64,000 bases of DNA. Source: Gracilinema caldarium DSM 7334 (GTDB lineage: Bacteria > Spirochaetota > Spirochaetia > Treponematales > Breznakiellaceae). A program made the position numbers and the translations under genes. Positions within the stretch are counted from its first letter, which is position 1, and every line of letters begins with the position of its first letter. Below, in pieces: positions 1 through 8,477 of the stretch. The notes under the pieces are model-generated. The model did not search any database. It saw only the letters and a list, made by a program, of their open reading frames with translations, and was not told where the DNA came from. The stretch is taken from contig NC_015732.1 of the NCBI RefSeq assembly GCF_000219725.1, forward strand, positions 930,001-994,000, given 5' to 3'.

Positions 1-1128
1 CTTTAGGATCAGGGTCCTGCGGGCTGCATCTCTGACCCGTTCCCGGAACTTAGGTTCCCGTTTCATGGCATCAAGCAGATTGTTCCAAACCGGGTCGGAA
101 AGGTTCGGGGTTTTAGACATCATCAGGATATCGTTTCCTGCTTCTAGGGCCAGTTTAGCAGCCCGTGAGAGGCTTCCTGCCGGTATGGTGACACCATTCA
201 TCAATAAATCATCGGTGATAACAAGCCCCTTAAACCCTATGGTTTCTCTCAGAATGGTGGTGATAAACCAGCGACTCAGCGACGCTGGTTCGCTCCCTCC
301 CCTGGTGTTGGGAAATGCGAGGTGGCCCGTCATAATGGCAGGGATCCCTTCCTTGCTGAGCATACGGTAAGGAAGCAATTCCCGGTTCCACAGGGTCTCA
401 AAATTGGCCTGGATGTGGGGAAGAATCCCATGGGAATCCAATTCCGTGTCTCCGTGTCCGGGATAATGTTTGGCTGTAGGAATTACCCCGGCCTTTTCCA
501 GACCCTTTGCAAAGGCGATGCCTAAAATTCCTGCGGTTACAGGGTTATCGCTAAAAGCCCGAGGACCAATCAGAACCGACTGCTGGTTCGTAAACAGATC
601 CACCGAAGGGGCAAAATTCATATTGATGCCCAGCGCCGCCAGTTCCCGGCCAATATAATACCCGGAAAGATAGGCATCCCGGGGAACCCCAGAGGCACCG
701 ATGGCCATATTTCCCGGGGTTTCGCTGGTAATGCCCTTTACATGGCGGATCCAGCCACCCTCCTGATCGGTGGCAACGAGGAGAGGGATCTTTTTATCAC
801 TTTGTTGTGCCGCTTTTTGTAAAACTCCAACGGTGTTGGCCAGCCGGTAGGTGTCTTCGGTATTCCATCCAAAGATTTTTATGCCGCCTATATGCCGTTT
901 CTGAATCCAGTCTATGATAGCCGGTGAAGGATCAGCGCCTACCCAGCCCAGCATGAAGGTCTGAGCCAGGGCTTCCTCATCGGACATGGCGGCGAGGAGT
1001 TTTTCTGCCAGTTCTTCGGGTTTTCCGGGGCTGTAAAAATGTTCAGCCCCGAAGCCCCGATAGCTTTGCAGTGAGAATAGTACTAGCAGGATTGCAATGA
1101 AAACTTTTTTATATGCTCTCAATATCAC
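1..1128 (-). CDS. Family 3 glycoside hydrolase, beta-N-acetylglucosaminidase-like (3' end cut by window edge)
   Basis: An open frame of 376 codons runs off the left edge. It begins with a hydrophobic signal peptide (residues about 4-20), so the enzyme is probably exported. GH3/NagZ hallmarks are readable in order: ATDQEGGWIRHVKG, NFAPSVDL, AKHYPGHGDTELDSH (the His loop that distinguishes N-acetylglucosaminidases) and ITDDLLMNG, which carries the expected catalytic Asp. The likely role is removing GlcNAc from cell-wall fragments. The GTG start at 1128 is chosen because AGAGGTGA lies 9 nt upstream and GTG overlaps the trxB stop as GTGA, implying translational coupling to trxB. Family and reaction are well supported; the exact substrate is not. 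Confidence 0.88.
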   Translation of the reverse strand, partial: MILRAYKKVFIAILLVLFSLQSYRGFGAEHFYSPGKPEELAEKLLAAMSDEEALAQTFMLGWVGADPSPAIIDWIQKRHIGGIKIFGWNTEDTYRLANTVGVLQKAAQQSDKKIPLLVATDQEGGWIRHVKGITSETPGNMAIGASGVPRDAYLSGYYIGRELAALGINMNFAPSVDLFTNQQSVLIGPRAFSDNPVTAGILGIAFAKGLEKAGVIPTAKHYPGHGDTELDSHGILPHIQANFETLWNRELLPYRMLSKEGIPAIMTGHLAFPNTRGGSEPASLSRWFITTILRETIGFKGLVITDDLLMNGVTIPAGSLSRAAKLALEAGNDILMMSKTPNLSDPVWNNLLDAMKREPKFRERVRDAARRTLILK

Positions 1129-2063
1129 CGATATGCTTCACCTCTGAGTTCATCAATATACTGGGATGCACAGTGGGCTGCAATAGCCCCTTCTCCGGCG
1201 GCGACGACTACCTGACGGAAGGGGCTAGAGCGGACGTCTCCGGCGGCAAAAAGCCCCTTAATCGATGTTTCCATCCGCTGGTTGGTTACAATATAGCCGG
1301 CTTCGTCCTTTTCAGCCTCAGGGACCAGGTCAGTCTGGGGAATAGAGCCAACAAAAATAAAGACCGCTTCTGTGTTATCCTCATAACGCTCTCCCGTATC
1401 GGTTTGTTCCAGAACCACGGACCGGACCTTGGTGTCCCCTTTAATTTCCACAATCCGGGTATTAAAGTGAACCTGAATGTTTTTATTATGCAGTACCCGA
1501 TCGGCTAGAGCCTTCTGGGCCCGGAAACGGTCCCGCCGGTGTATCATAACGATTTGGTTTGAAAGGTTGGAAAGATACTGTGCTTCGTCGCAGGCCGCGT
1601 CGCCGCCGCCGACCACATACATCTTTTTCCCCTTAAAGAATGGTCCGTCGCAGGTGCCGCAGTAGGAAACGCCGCGGCCCTGAAATTCCATTTCACCGGG
1701 GACTTCCAGGTGCCGGTGTTTGGCTCCCGTTGCAAGAATAACCGCCGGTGCGGTCATCGTATCTCCGGAGCCCAGGTAGGCAGTAAAGAGGTTACCCTGT
1801 TTTTCGAGCTTGGTTACCGTATCATTAACAAATTCAGCACCGAATTTTTCTGCCTGTCGGTGCATGTCCTGGGCAAATTCAAAGCCGCTTTTGGGTTCCA
1901 CATAGCCGGGATAGTTTTCCAGGTGATCAATCAGTAGGGCCTGACCACCCGGGGCCATTTCTTCGATCATAACAGTTCTTAAATTTGCCCGGGCTCCATA
2001 TTGAGCCGCGGTAAGGCCCGCTGCGCCGGCTCCAATGATGATGAGATCTACTTCACGATTCAT
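1125..2063 (-). CDS. trxB: Thioredoxin reductase
   Basis: A 312-residue flavoprotein of normal family length. The N-terminal FAD-binding loop is GAGAAGLTAAQYGARA (about residues 11-26). The redox-active dithiol is CGTCDG (about residues 136-141), a variant of the usual CATCDG. The NADPH-binding GGGDAACDEA follows, and the C-terminal FAAGDVR closes the FAD site. It reduces thioredoxin with NADPH in the cytoplasm. The start has AGGAG upstream with a rather long spacer. It is the first gene of a two-gene unit with the GH3 hydrolase downstream. Confidence 0.97.
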   Translation of the reverse strand: MNREVDLIIIGAGAAGLTAAQYGARANLRTVMIEEMAPGGQALLIDHLENYPGYVEPKSGFEFAQDMHRQAEKFGAEFVNDTVTKLEKQGNLFTAYLGSGDTMTAPAVILATGAKHRHLEVPGEMEFQGRGVSYCGTCDGPFFKGKKMYVVGGGDAACDEAQYLSNLSNQIVMIHRRDRFRAQKALADRVLHNKNIQVHFNTRIVEIKGDTKVRSVVLEQTDTGERYEDNTEAVFIFVGSIPQTDLVPEAEKDEAGYIVTNQRMETSIKGLFAAGDVRSSPFRQVVVAAGEGAIAAHCASQYIDELRGEAYR

Positions 2064-2090
2064 ATCTTATAATACTCCTATATATGAAAA

Positions 2091-2119
2091 AATATATGAA
2101 ACAACACCTACTTTGTCAA
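2091..2119 (-). promoter_or_regulatory. Sigma-70-type promoter of trxB
   Basis: On the minus strand TTGACA (2119-2114) and TATATT (2096-2091) are separated by exactly 17 bases, upstream of the trxB start at 2063. This is a near-consensus housekeeping promoter within the divergent trxB/chemoreceptor spacer. Confidence 0.75.
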
Positions 2120-2235
2120 TTCAACTTTTTAATGATAACATAATTTTCTATTCTTAGACAGTCGTGGCATGGCAAAGACCGAAGATTAAAATTGAAGAAT
2201 AAATTCGGAATAAGGCCATTCTGCTTATAAAGGAA

Positions 2236-2264
2236 TTTTACTTTTTGGAGAGTAATGGTATAAT
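2236..2264 (+). promoter_or_regulatory. Extended -10 promoter of the chemoreceptor gene
   Basis: TGGTATAAT (TATAAT at 2259-2264) lies 7 bases before the ATG at 2271, so the predicted transcription start is at or next to the A of the start codon. The -35 (TTTTAC, 2236-2241) is poor, but the TGn extension compensates. No Shine-Dalgarno sequence fits the start, so the mRNA may be leaderless. Confidence 0.55.
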
Positions 2265-2270
2265 ACCGAT

Positions 2271-4259
2271 ATGAATATTCGAGCTAAACTTATACTATTA
2301 GTAATCGGGATGATTGTTCTCATCACCGGAGCTTCATCGGTTTATTTTATTCTACAGGCACCACTTGTTCAGATTGCTAGAGAACGTGAGTATCTTGATA
2401 ACCTAGTGATAACAACCCAATCGTTACAAACCGAAGTAAATCGACTAGATTCATCTAAATTTGTTACAGAACGTCCTAAATTTTATGCTGCCCGGGTTAA
2501 ATTCGGAGAAGCATTTAAGTATATTCAGCAAATTACCTTTTTACGAAAGGCCGACAAAGCTCTTGCTGATGCGCTTATGATTGTTGAACGGTTACAGAAT
2601 TTGAATGAAGAGAACCTTAGTAATGTCTTGGATGTTTATGAAGAGCTTTATAAACATGCAGAAGAACTGTTTGTGTTTCCTGATAATATTAATTTGCAAC
2701 AGTTTTATCGGGATGATCTGATAATTAATAAAAATTCCAATTTAGTTCAAAATGCACGGTTTACCTTATCTCGGTTCGATTCCTATGTAAATATTTTAAA
2801 TGACAGTCTAGAATCGTCCATCAATGTTATTTCTGAACAAGGTAGTCTCATCGATGGGCAAATTAAAAACATACAACGGCAATCTATAACTGTAGCTCTT
2901 TTTATAGTAGGTTTTATTATTATCCTTATTGCCCTGGTGGCTCTTGTATTTGCCAACACGATTGCCAAATCGGTTATTGCAATAGCTCAGGGTGTTCGGG
3001 CTTTGGCAGAAGGGGATCTCTCTGTTTCTTTTACAGTTAAATCCAAGGATGAGGTTGGTAAACTTTCCAAACAGATGAATGATTTTATTACATCTCTTGA
3101 TATGGCCCTTCTCGGAATAAAAGATGCGGCAGATCTGAATAATCAGGTTAAGAACCAATTGCTCGAATCTTCAGAACGCACCCATCGAACACTTCAAGAA
3201 ATGCAATCGGCTGTACACAATGTAGAAGAACAGGCACGGCTTCTAGATCAACGTATTGCGGATACCCGAAAAATAGTAACCGATATGACCGGTGGTGTAG
3301 GGCAGCTTGATGCACGGCTTTCTGATCAGATCGCTATGGTCGAAGAATCTACCGCTTCCATCACACAGATGCTGGCCACTATTGGCAATATGGCCCGGCT
3401 TGCTGAACGCGATAAAGAACTGGCCGATGCTTTGGTTAAGATTTCCGACGATGGTAAGGAAGTGTTTTCTTCTGCCTTCGAACGTGTCGAGGCTATTACC
3501 GAACAGGTCGATAAAATTGAGGAAATGATTGAAATAATCAACAATATTGCAAGCCAGACCAATCTTCTCGCTATGAATGCAGCTATAGAAGCGGCCCATG
3601 CAGGTGATGCTGGTAAAGGGTTTGCAGTTGTAGCCGATGAAATCCGTAAACTCGCTGAAGCCTCTCAGGAAGGTTCGAAAGAAATAGCTGATTCAGTGAG
3701 AGATATTGTAAACTCCATAGAAAGTGCAAAAGCAGGTAGTGGAGAAACAAATAAGGCCTTTGCTGAAATTGAAGAAAAAATTAAGGATGTTTCCCGATCT
3801 GTTGCGGAAATCAGCAATAGTCTTGCAGAGACCAATGAGGGGGGCCGACAGATTCTGACCGCTATGACTAGTTTGAGAGAACTTTCTGCCTCTATTAATC
3901 AAGAATCTCGAAATATGGCCCAAAACACACGGTCTATAGAAGCTACCATGGAACAGCTTGATCAGGTCGCAGAAAGCCTTCGTGGGGCTATGGTATCTAT
4001 GAGCCAGAAAAATGGCGATATGGCCCAGGTAACTGACCTAACGATTTCATTAGCCCATCAACTAGCAGCAATTGGTAAAGATCTGGAGGCCCGTATTTCT
4101 CATTTTAAAACAACTTGTGAACAGAATGGAGGAGAAATTACCACAGGGGGTACATGTGTAGATTCAGACCAATCAGAGCAACAGGTTCAAACAAAGCTAC
4201 AAACAGATAAACTGGTTGCAGGAAACCTAGAAGCAAGTGCGACTTTACTTGAGATATAA
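2271..4259 (+). CDS. Methyl-accepting chemotaxis protein, helical-bundle sensor type
   Basis: A 662-residue transmembrane chemoreceptor. TM1 is at about residues 7-29, a mostly helical periplasmic region of about 175 residues follows, TM2 is at about 205-228 and HAMP at about 229-281. A long cytoplasmic coiled coil carries the conserved hairpin tip [21 protein letters not shown] near residue 421. It should signal through CheW/CheA to the flagellar motor. The periplasmic part lacks a recognisable Cache domain, so a four-helix-bundle sensor is likely and the ligand is unknown. The C-terminal tail after about residue 620 is hydrophilic, with two Cys. It is monocistronic. Confidence 0.93.
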   Translation: MNIRAKLILLVIGMIVLITGASSVYFILQAPLVQIAREREYLDNLVITTQSLQTEVNRLDSSKFVTERPKFYAARVKFGEAFKYIQQITFLRKADKALADALMIVERLQNLNEENLSNVLDVYEELYKHAEELFVFPDNINLQQFYRDDLIINKNSNLVQNARFTLSRFDSYVNILNDSLESSINVISEQGSLIDGQIKNIQRQSITVALFIVGFIIILIALVALVFANTIAKSVIAIAQGVRALAEGDLSVSFTVKSKDEVGKLSKQMNDFITSLDMALLGIKDAADLNNQVKNQLLESSERTHRTLQEMQSAVHNVEEQARLLDQRIADTRKIVTDMTGGVGQLDARLSDQIAMVEESTASITQMLATIGNMARLAERDKELADALVKISDDGKEVFSSAFERVEAITEQVDKIEEMIEIINNIASQTNLLAMNAAIEAAHAGDAGKGFAVVADEIRKLAEASQEGSKEIADSVRDIVNSIESAKAGSGETNKAFAEIEEKIKDVSRSVAEISNSLAETNEGGRQILTAMTSLRELSASINQESRNMAQNTRSIEATMEQLDQVAESLRGAMVSMSQKNGDMAQVTDLTISLAHQLAAIGKDLEARISHFKTTCEQNGGEITTGGTCVDSDQSEQQVQTKLQTDKLVAGNLEASATLLEI

Positions 4260-4283
4260 ATAATTCTTTATTGTGATAATGAT

Positions 4284-4313
4284 GCCCCCCTGCTGAAACA
4301 ACAGGGGCGTTTT
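4284..4313 (+). terminator. Rho-independent terminator after the chemoreceptor
   Basis: CCCCTG (4287-4292) pairs with CAGGGG (4302-4307) around a 9-nt loop and is followed by CGTTTTA, 25 bases after the stop codon. Confidence 0.6.
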
Positions 4314-4416
4314 ACTGTGTTACAGACTGTGTAATTAAAGCAATACTGTGGTATCAAAGTAAGAGGGCTGACGATTCCATCTTGATGTTCTATAGGACCC
4401 TAGATACACTAAAGAG

Positions 4417-4644
4417 TTAGCGTCTTCGTAAATATCCTGTTAGTGTAAGCACAAGGCCAATAAGAGTTGCAGCGCCACCACCTATCATGAGATACAAACC
4501 CTGTTGTTCCGCTTGAGATTTTCCAGTAAACACTTTAGTGATAACATTTCCTAAAGATTGATGTGCCGTTTGGTATTCATAATAACCGTAGATACCAATC
4601 ACAATCCCTGCAACGAGCAGGATAAAGCCTATTGTTCGTTTCAT
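4417..4644 (-). CDS. Small two-TM membrane protein, DUF3185-like
   Basis: A 75-residue protein with two hydrophobic helices (about residues 5-21 and 51-69) joined by a polar loop containing KVFTGKSQAEQQ. It ends in the positively charged GYLRRR. Length, helix positions and the FTGK loop resemble DUF3185 small inner-membrane proteins of unknown function. AAGGGG precedes the ATG. It follows the 170-residue hypothetical gene by 10 nt on the same strand, so the two are probably co-transcribed. No function can be assigned. Confidence 0.7.
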   Translation of the reverse strand: MKRTIGFILLVAGIVIGIYGYYEYQTAHQSLGNVITKVFTGKSQAEQQGLYLMIGGGAATLIGLVLTLTGYLRRR

Positions 4645-4654
4645 AGTTACCCCT

Positions 4655-5167
4655 TTAATCTACCCAGCGGACCTTGTCTGGGGCCCACTCATTTATATAT
4701 ATTCTCGCAAATCTCCCAGAATGTGCAACTCCCGGGTTCTCTGGAAAATAGGTTTTTCTAAAAAACCAGACCACATCTGCCATATCATCTACCGAGTTTG
4801 TTACAGCATACCGAAAATAAATCTTTTTATCCTGAAGAATTTGTATCACTTCAGGATTTTCAACTAATTCGGGATCTGTTAAGCGTCGAATTTCTGATCT
4901 GAGCCCACCATAACGGGCATTTCCAATAGTAAGTAACCGTAAATGTTGATGATCATCCATCCAGTAAATTTCATAAACTCCACCAACTGCAGGAACGGAA
5001 CTGGCAATGGCCCAACGATTGGCATTAGTCAGTTTAGACCAATGAATGGAAAAAAAAGCATCCTTTCCTTTTTTTCGTGCTGTAATACCAGATTCCATGA
5101 GTTCAGCATAGCACAGAGCCGTTACTTTTTCCATACATGTATTATTAATATTTGTATAAAGAATCAT
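4655..5167 (-). CDS. Conserved hypothetical protein, possibly GIY-YIG-like fold
   Basis: Up to 170 residues, soluble, no signal peptide. The central block (about residues 60-95) reads GGVYEIYWMDD...LLTIGNARYGGLRSEIRR. This loosely follows a GIY-YIG layout (G-x-Y-x-I, then a G-x-A-x-LR-x-x-I motif), but catalytic residues cannot be confirmed. No convincing ribosome-binding site marks the start. Internal ATGs at codons 12 and 24 are alternatives, giving 159 or 147 residues. It sits 10 nt upstream of the small DUF3185-like gene. Coding status is supported by length and regular composition; function is unknown. Confidence 0.6.
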   Translation of the reverse strand: MILYTNINNTCMEKVTALCYAELMESGITARKKGKDAFFSIHWSKLTNANRWAIASSVPAVGGVYEIYWMDDHQHLRLLTIGNARYGGLRSEIRRLTDPELVENPEVIQILQDKKIYFRYAVTNSVDDMADVVWFFRKTYFPENPGVAHSGRFARIYINEWAPDKVRWVD

Positions 5168-5264
5168 ACATTTATTTCATAAACTTTTTTGGTACAGTTA
5201 ATTTTTAATTATAATTCTTTGTTATATAAAGAAAAAATATTTAAATTAGCTTGATAAACTGACT

Positions 5265-5280
5265 TGGCATGATATTTGCA
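5265..5280 (+). promoter_or_regulatory. Sigma-54 (-24/-12) promoter of the sigma-70-family factor gene
   Basis: TGGCATGATATTTGCA matches the RpoN consensus TGGCAC-N5-TTGCA at all but one position. The invariant GG (5266-5267) and GC (5278-5279) are separated by exactly 10 bases. The predicted start is near 5291, about 25 bases before the ATG at 5316. This excludes the upstream in-frame ATG at 5283 as a start. No enhancer-binding site could be recognised in the A+T-rich stretch upstream. Confidence 0.85.
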
Positions 5281-5315
5281 GTATGTTCCATAGAGCTAAA
5301 GCTCTGGAGGATTAT

Positions 5316-6161
5316 ATGGCAAAGAAGAAGGACAACTTTAATACCGATGATGTGCTTAAGACCTACTTTGACCAGATAAAGGCAGCCCCTCTTCTAACTT
5401 TTGAAGAAGAACTGGAACTGTCCCGGAGAATCATGCAGGGTGATGAATTTGCTCGTCAACGACTTATAGAATCCAATTTGCGACTGGTGGTTAAAATTGC
5501 AAAGGCTTATGTGTCCAACGATGTTGCTCTACTTGATCTAATCCAAGAAGGTAATGTTGGGTTAATTCATGCAGCTCAGAAGTATGATTTTAAAAAACAG
5601 GTTCGTTTCTCAACCTACGCGAGTTGGTGGATTAAACAGGCAATTACCCGCTCCCTTGCAAATAAGCGACGTACCATACGGCTTCCCCATCGAAAAGAAG
5701 AGGCTTTAAAAAAAATACAAAAAGCCTATAACACACTTTCTCAATTATTTATGCGAAGGCCTTCAACAGAAGAGATTGCTACAGAAGTCGGACTTCCTCA
5801 GGACGAAGTTGAACATATTATGAATATCGCTAATGGTATGGTGTCCCTTGATGCTGAGACGGGTGATGAAGATAGCACATCACTTCTCGATTTGTGTGAA
5901 GACTATACCTATAGTCCAGATATGGAATTTTTGCGCAATTCTGTTCGGGAAGATACTTTGAAATTCTTAGAACGACTTATGGAACGGGAAAAGAAAATTC
6001 TAATGTATCGATTCCAGTTTTTTGGAGGAGAGAGGTATACCCTTAAGGAAATTGGTGATGCAATGGGTATTTCTCCTGAAACAGTACGACAAATTGAAAT
6101 GAGGGCTCTTAAAAAGATTAAGGAAGAAGCGGCTGACCTGAAGGAATACGTTTATATATAG
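5316..6161 (+). CDS. Sigma-70 family RNA polymerase sigma factor, group 2-like (RpoS/RpoD-like)
   Basis: 281 residues from the ATG at 5316, which has GGAGG 5 nt upstream. An in-frame ATG at 5283 lies before the predicted transcription start. Region 1.2 starts near residue 15. Regions 2.1-2.4 (NLRLVVKIAKAY, DLIQEGNVGLIHAAQKYD, FSTYASWWIKQAITR) are intact. Region 3 follows, and region 4 ends with the helix-turn-helix LKEIGDAMGISPETVRQIE. There is no region 1.1 and the protein is far shorter than a primary RpoD, as expected of an alternative factor. Transcription from a sigma-54 promoter implies a two-sigma cascade like the RpoN-RpoS arrangement known in Borrelia. It should direct a stress or stage-specific regulon. 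Confidence 0.9.
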   Translation: MAKKKDNFNTDDVLKTYFDQIKAAPLLTFEEELELSRRIMQGDEFARQRLIESNLRLVVKIAKAYVSNDVALLDLIQEGNVGLIHAAQKYDFKKQVRFSTYASWWIKQAITRSLANKRRTIRLPHRKEEALKKIQKAYNTLSQLFMRRPSTEEIATEVGLPQDEVEHIMNIANGMVSLDAETGDEDSTSLLDLCEDYTYSPDMEFLRNSVREDTLKFLERLMEREKKILMYRFQFFGGERYTLKEIGDAMGISPETVRQIEMRALKKIKEEAADLKEYVYI

Positions 6162-6253
6162 GAATTTCTTTCAATCAATTTGTAGTCCTATTTGTTTTAC
6201 GAATTAAAGAAAGAATAGGCTTGACCCTGCTAGTTATAGCCGGTACAGTATAG

Positions 6254-7447
6254 TTGGTGGCTAATTTGCAGGGGAAAGCATCCCAACGCGGACGACAGAA
6301 AAAGAAAAAAAAGCTAAGCTCTGAAGATGCAGTACGGGCTGTACTGCTTAGTTCTCTCTTTATTGGACTAGCGATAGCACTGAGTGTGAGTTTATTAATC
6401 CTTATGCCTCCCCGGGAGCAGCAAGATCTAAAACACAATGGAGAGGAGCAAACTAGTTTTCCGGCTAAGGTAAAACCAAATCCAGAAACTGCTATTCAAT
6501 CAGGTACGCTGTCGACAATCAAAAACCAGCCAATTGAAGCGGACAAAGATGCTAAGCCAAAAACAGGAAGCCCCAGTCAAATTGCTTCAACAATAGAAAA
6601 CTCAACCGAAGTACCTTCGTGTACGACATCTTCGAGAAAGGATTCGACTACCCCTACTGTTCCAAAGACAACTCGACCTATGAAACCTAACGGCGGCAGT
6701 ACAGGGCTTGTGGTTTCCGCACCGCTTGAGCGGCCTCCGCAGCCCCCACCTAAACATAAGGGATCCCTCGCTATCGTTCTAGATGATGCGGGCAATAATC
6801 TTAGGGAACTGGAGCCCTTTCTCAAATTTCCCGGCCCCCTTACGATCGCGGTATTGCCTGGTCTTCCTTATTCTGCGGAGGCCGCTCGGCGTATTCGGGC
6901 AGCGGGGAAAGAAGTGATCCTCCATCAACCTATGGAAGCAGTGGGAGGACAAAATCCGGGACCTGGAGCCATTTATGCTGGTATGTCCCGGGATGAAATC
7001 GAAGCAGTGCTGAAGCACAATCTGGCAGAAGTTGGCCCTGTGGTGGGCATGAATAATCATCAGGGGTCGAAAATAACTGCAGATGAACGTATTATGGAAA
7101 TAGTTCTCGCCTTTTGCAGGCGAAATGGTATATATTATTTAGATTCACGGACTACTGCAGATACGGTAGTCCCCACTGTGGCAGAGCGGTTGGGAATACG
7201 AATTGGGGAGCGCGATGTGTTCGTAGATAACATTCAGGAGAAGGCGGCCATGATCCGCTTTATGGAAGAGGGTTTGCAGAAGGCAGAAAAAAAAGGGGCC
7301 GCAATTGTCATTGGTCATGTATGGTCAAATGAACTGGCCGCTACCCTGTCAGAACTCTATCCAGAACTGATAGCCCAGGGATTTTCCCTTACTACTATAT
7401 CAAGAATTATGATGGGAACCTTTGAAGATGAAGGTTTTGGGGATTGA
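6254..7447 (+). CDS. Divergent polysaccharide deacetylase, YibQ-like, membrane anchored
   Basis: 397 residues from a TTG start (GTG at 6257 is an equal alternative; neither has a clear ribosome-binding site). One N-terminal TM helix is at about residues 30-52, then a low-complexity Thr/Ser/Pro linker to about residue 165. The C-terminal half has YibQ features: LAIVLDDAGN, TIAVLPGLPYSAEAA, EVILHQPMEA, GMNNHQGSKIT and YYLDSRTT. The family adopts the NodB deacetylase fold and is linked to envelope maintenance; the substrate is not established. It overlaps tsaD by 20 nt, so translation is coupled. Confidence 0.88.
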   Translation: MVANLQGKASQRGRQKKKKKLSSEDAVRAVLLSSLFIGLAIALSVSLLILMPPREQQDLKHNGEEQTSFPAKVKPNPETAIQSGTLSTIKNQPIEADKDAKPKTGSPSQIASTIENSTEVPSCTTSSRKDSTTPTVPKTTRPMKPNGGSTGLVVSAPLERPPQPPPKHKGSLAIVLDDAGNNLRELEPFLKFPGPLTIAVLPGLPYSAEAARRIRAAGKEVILHQPMEAVGGQNPGPGAIYAGMSRDEIEAVLKHNLAEVGPVVGMNNHQGSKITADERIMEIVLAFCRRNGIYYLDSRTTADTVVPTVAERLGIRIGERDVFVDNIQEKAAMIRFMEEGLQKAEKKGAAIVIGHVWSNELAATLSELYPELIAQGFSLTTISRIMMGTFEDEGFGD

Positions 7448-8456
7448 ATCTTCCTGCGACGAATGCGCTGCGGCGGTTGTCGAGGATGGAAAAATCATAC
7501 GTTCTAATGTGGTAGCTACCCAGATACCCTTTCATGAGGTATATAACGGGGTTGTGCCAGAAATTGCTAGCCGTATGCATACTGAGTGGATCAGTGGTGT
7601 CGTAAAGACTGCCCTGAGCGATGCGGGTTGTAAGCCCGGTGATATCGATGCGGTAGCTGCCACAACACAGCCTGGACTCTTGGGTTCGCTCCTTGTGGGA
7701 CTCAGTTTTGCCAAGGCTTTTGCCTATAGCCTGGATAAGCCTTTTATTGCGATAGACCACATGCTAGCCCACCTCTATGCTCCAATGTTATCCGAAAATG
7801 TAGATTATCCTTTTTTAGGGCTTCTTGTATCCGGTGGCCACAGTATCATTTGCCGGGTAGATGATTTCGATGCCATCACGGTTCTTGGTACCACCATCGA
7901 TGATGCGGTTGGCGAGGCCTTTGATAAGGTTTCCAAATTCTATGGTTTTGGCTATCCCGGCGGTGTCCATATTGATAGGCTGGCAAAAAATGGTGATAGC
8001 AACGCCTTTAAATTCCCTCTGCCTAATCTATACAAGGGAGAGCATCGATACGATGTATCCTATTCGGGCCTAAAAACAGCGGTTATCAACCAGATTGAGC
8101 AGTTCAGACAGACCGATGCACAGGGAAACCCAGTTGCCTTAAGCCCCGAAAATATAGCTGCTTCTTTTCAGAAAACAGCTATCGATATATTGCTGCGGAG
8201 TCTCTTTCGGGCTATAGAAGATACGGGCCTTACTACGATTGTTGCCGGAGGCGGGGTTGCGGCGAATTCCTATCTCAGGCAGTGTCTTGCGGAACGGAAG
8301 GATATCCGCTGCCTCTTTCCGCCCCTCAATCTCTGTGGTGATAACGGAGCCATGGTAGCCGGCCTAGGATATAAGTATTTGGCCAGGGGTGATCGATCCC
8401 CATGGACGGTTACCGCATCTGCCCGGGTGAAAGCCTTTAAGCGTCGATATCCTTAA
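7428..8456 (+). CDS. tsaD: tRNA N6-adenosine threonylcarbamoyltransferase
   Basis: 342 residues from the ATG at 7428, giving the canonical N-terminus MKVLGIESSCDE. A TTG two codons upstream is less likely. Metal-binding HMLAH (about residues 108-112), SGGHS, the Gly-rich GTTIDDAVGEAFDKV and the C-terminal CGDNGAMVAGLG all match TsaD. It transfers threonylcarbamoyl to A37 of ANN-decoding tRNAs, working with TsaB/TsaE/TsaC, which are not in this window. The start lies inside the yibQ-like gene. Confidence 0.97.
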   Translation: MKVLGIESSCDECAAAVVEDGKIIRSNVVATQIPFHEVYNGVVPEIASRMHTEWISGVVKTALSDAGCKPGDIDAVAATTQPGLLGSLLVGLSFAKAFAYSLDKPFIAIDHMLAHLYAPMLSENVDYPFLGLLVSGGHSIICRVDDFDAITVLGTTIDDAVGEAFDKVSKFYGFGYPGGVHIDRLAKNGDSNAFKFPLPNLYKGEHRYDVSYSGLKTAVINQIEQFRQTDAQGNPVALSPENIAASFQKTAIDILLRSLFRAIEDTGLTTIVAGGGVAANSYLRQCLAERKDIRCLFPPLNLCGDNGAMVAGLGYKYLARGDRSPWTVTASARVKAFKRRYP

Positions 8457-8477
8457 AAAAAAGAGGATGGCTACCCT

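Noticed and set aside
2166-2185. Possible second sigma-54 promoter (TGGCATGGCAAAG)
   Set aside because: The GG-to-GC spacing is wrong and no TTGC element follows.
5283-5315. Upstream in-frame ATG of the sigma factor gene
   Set aside because: It lies 3 bases after the -12 element and before the predicted transcription start. GGAGG points to the ATG at 5316.
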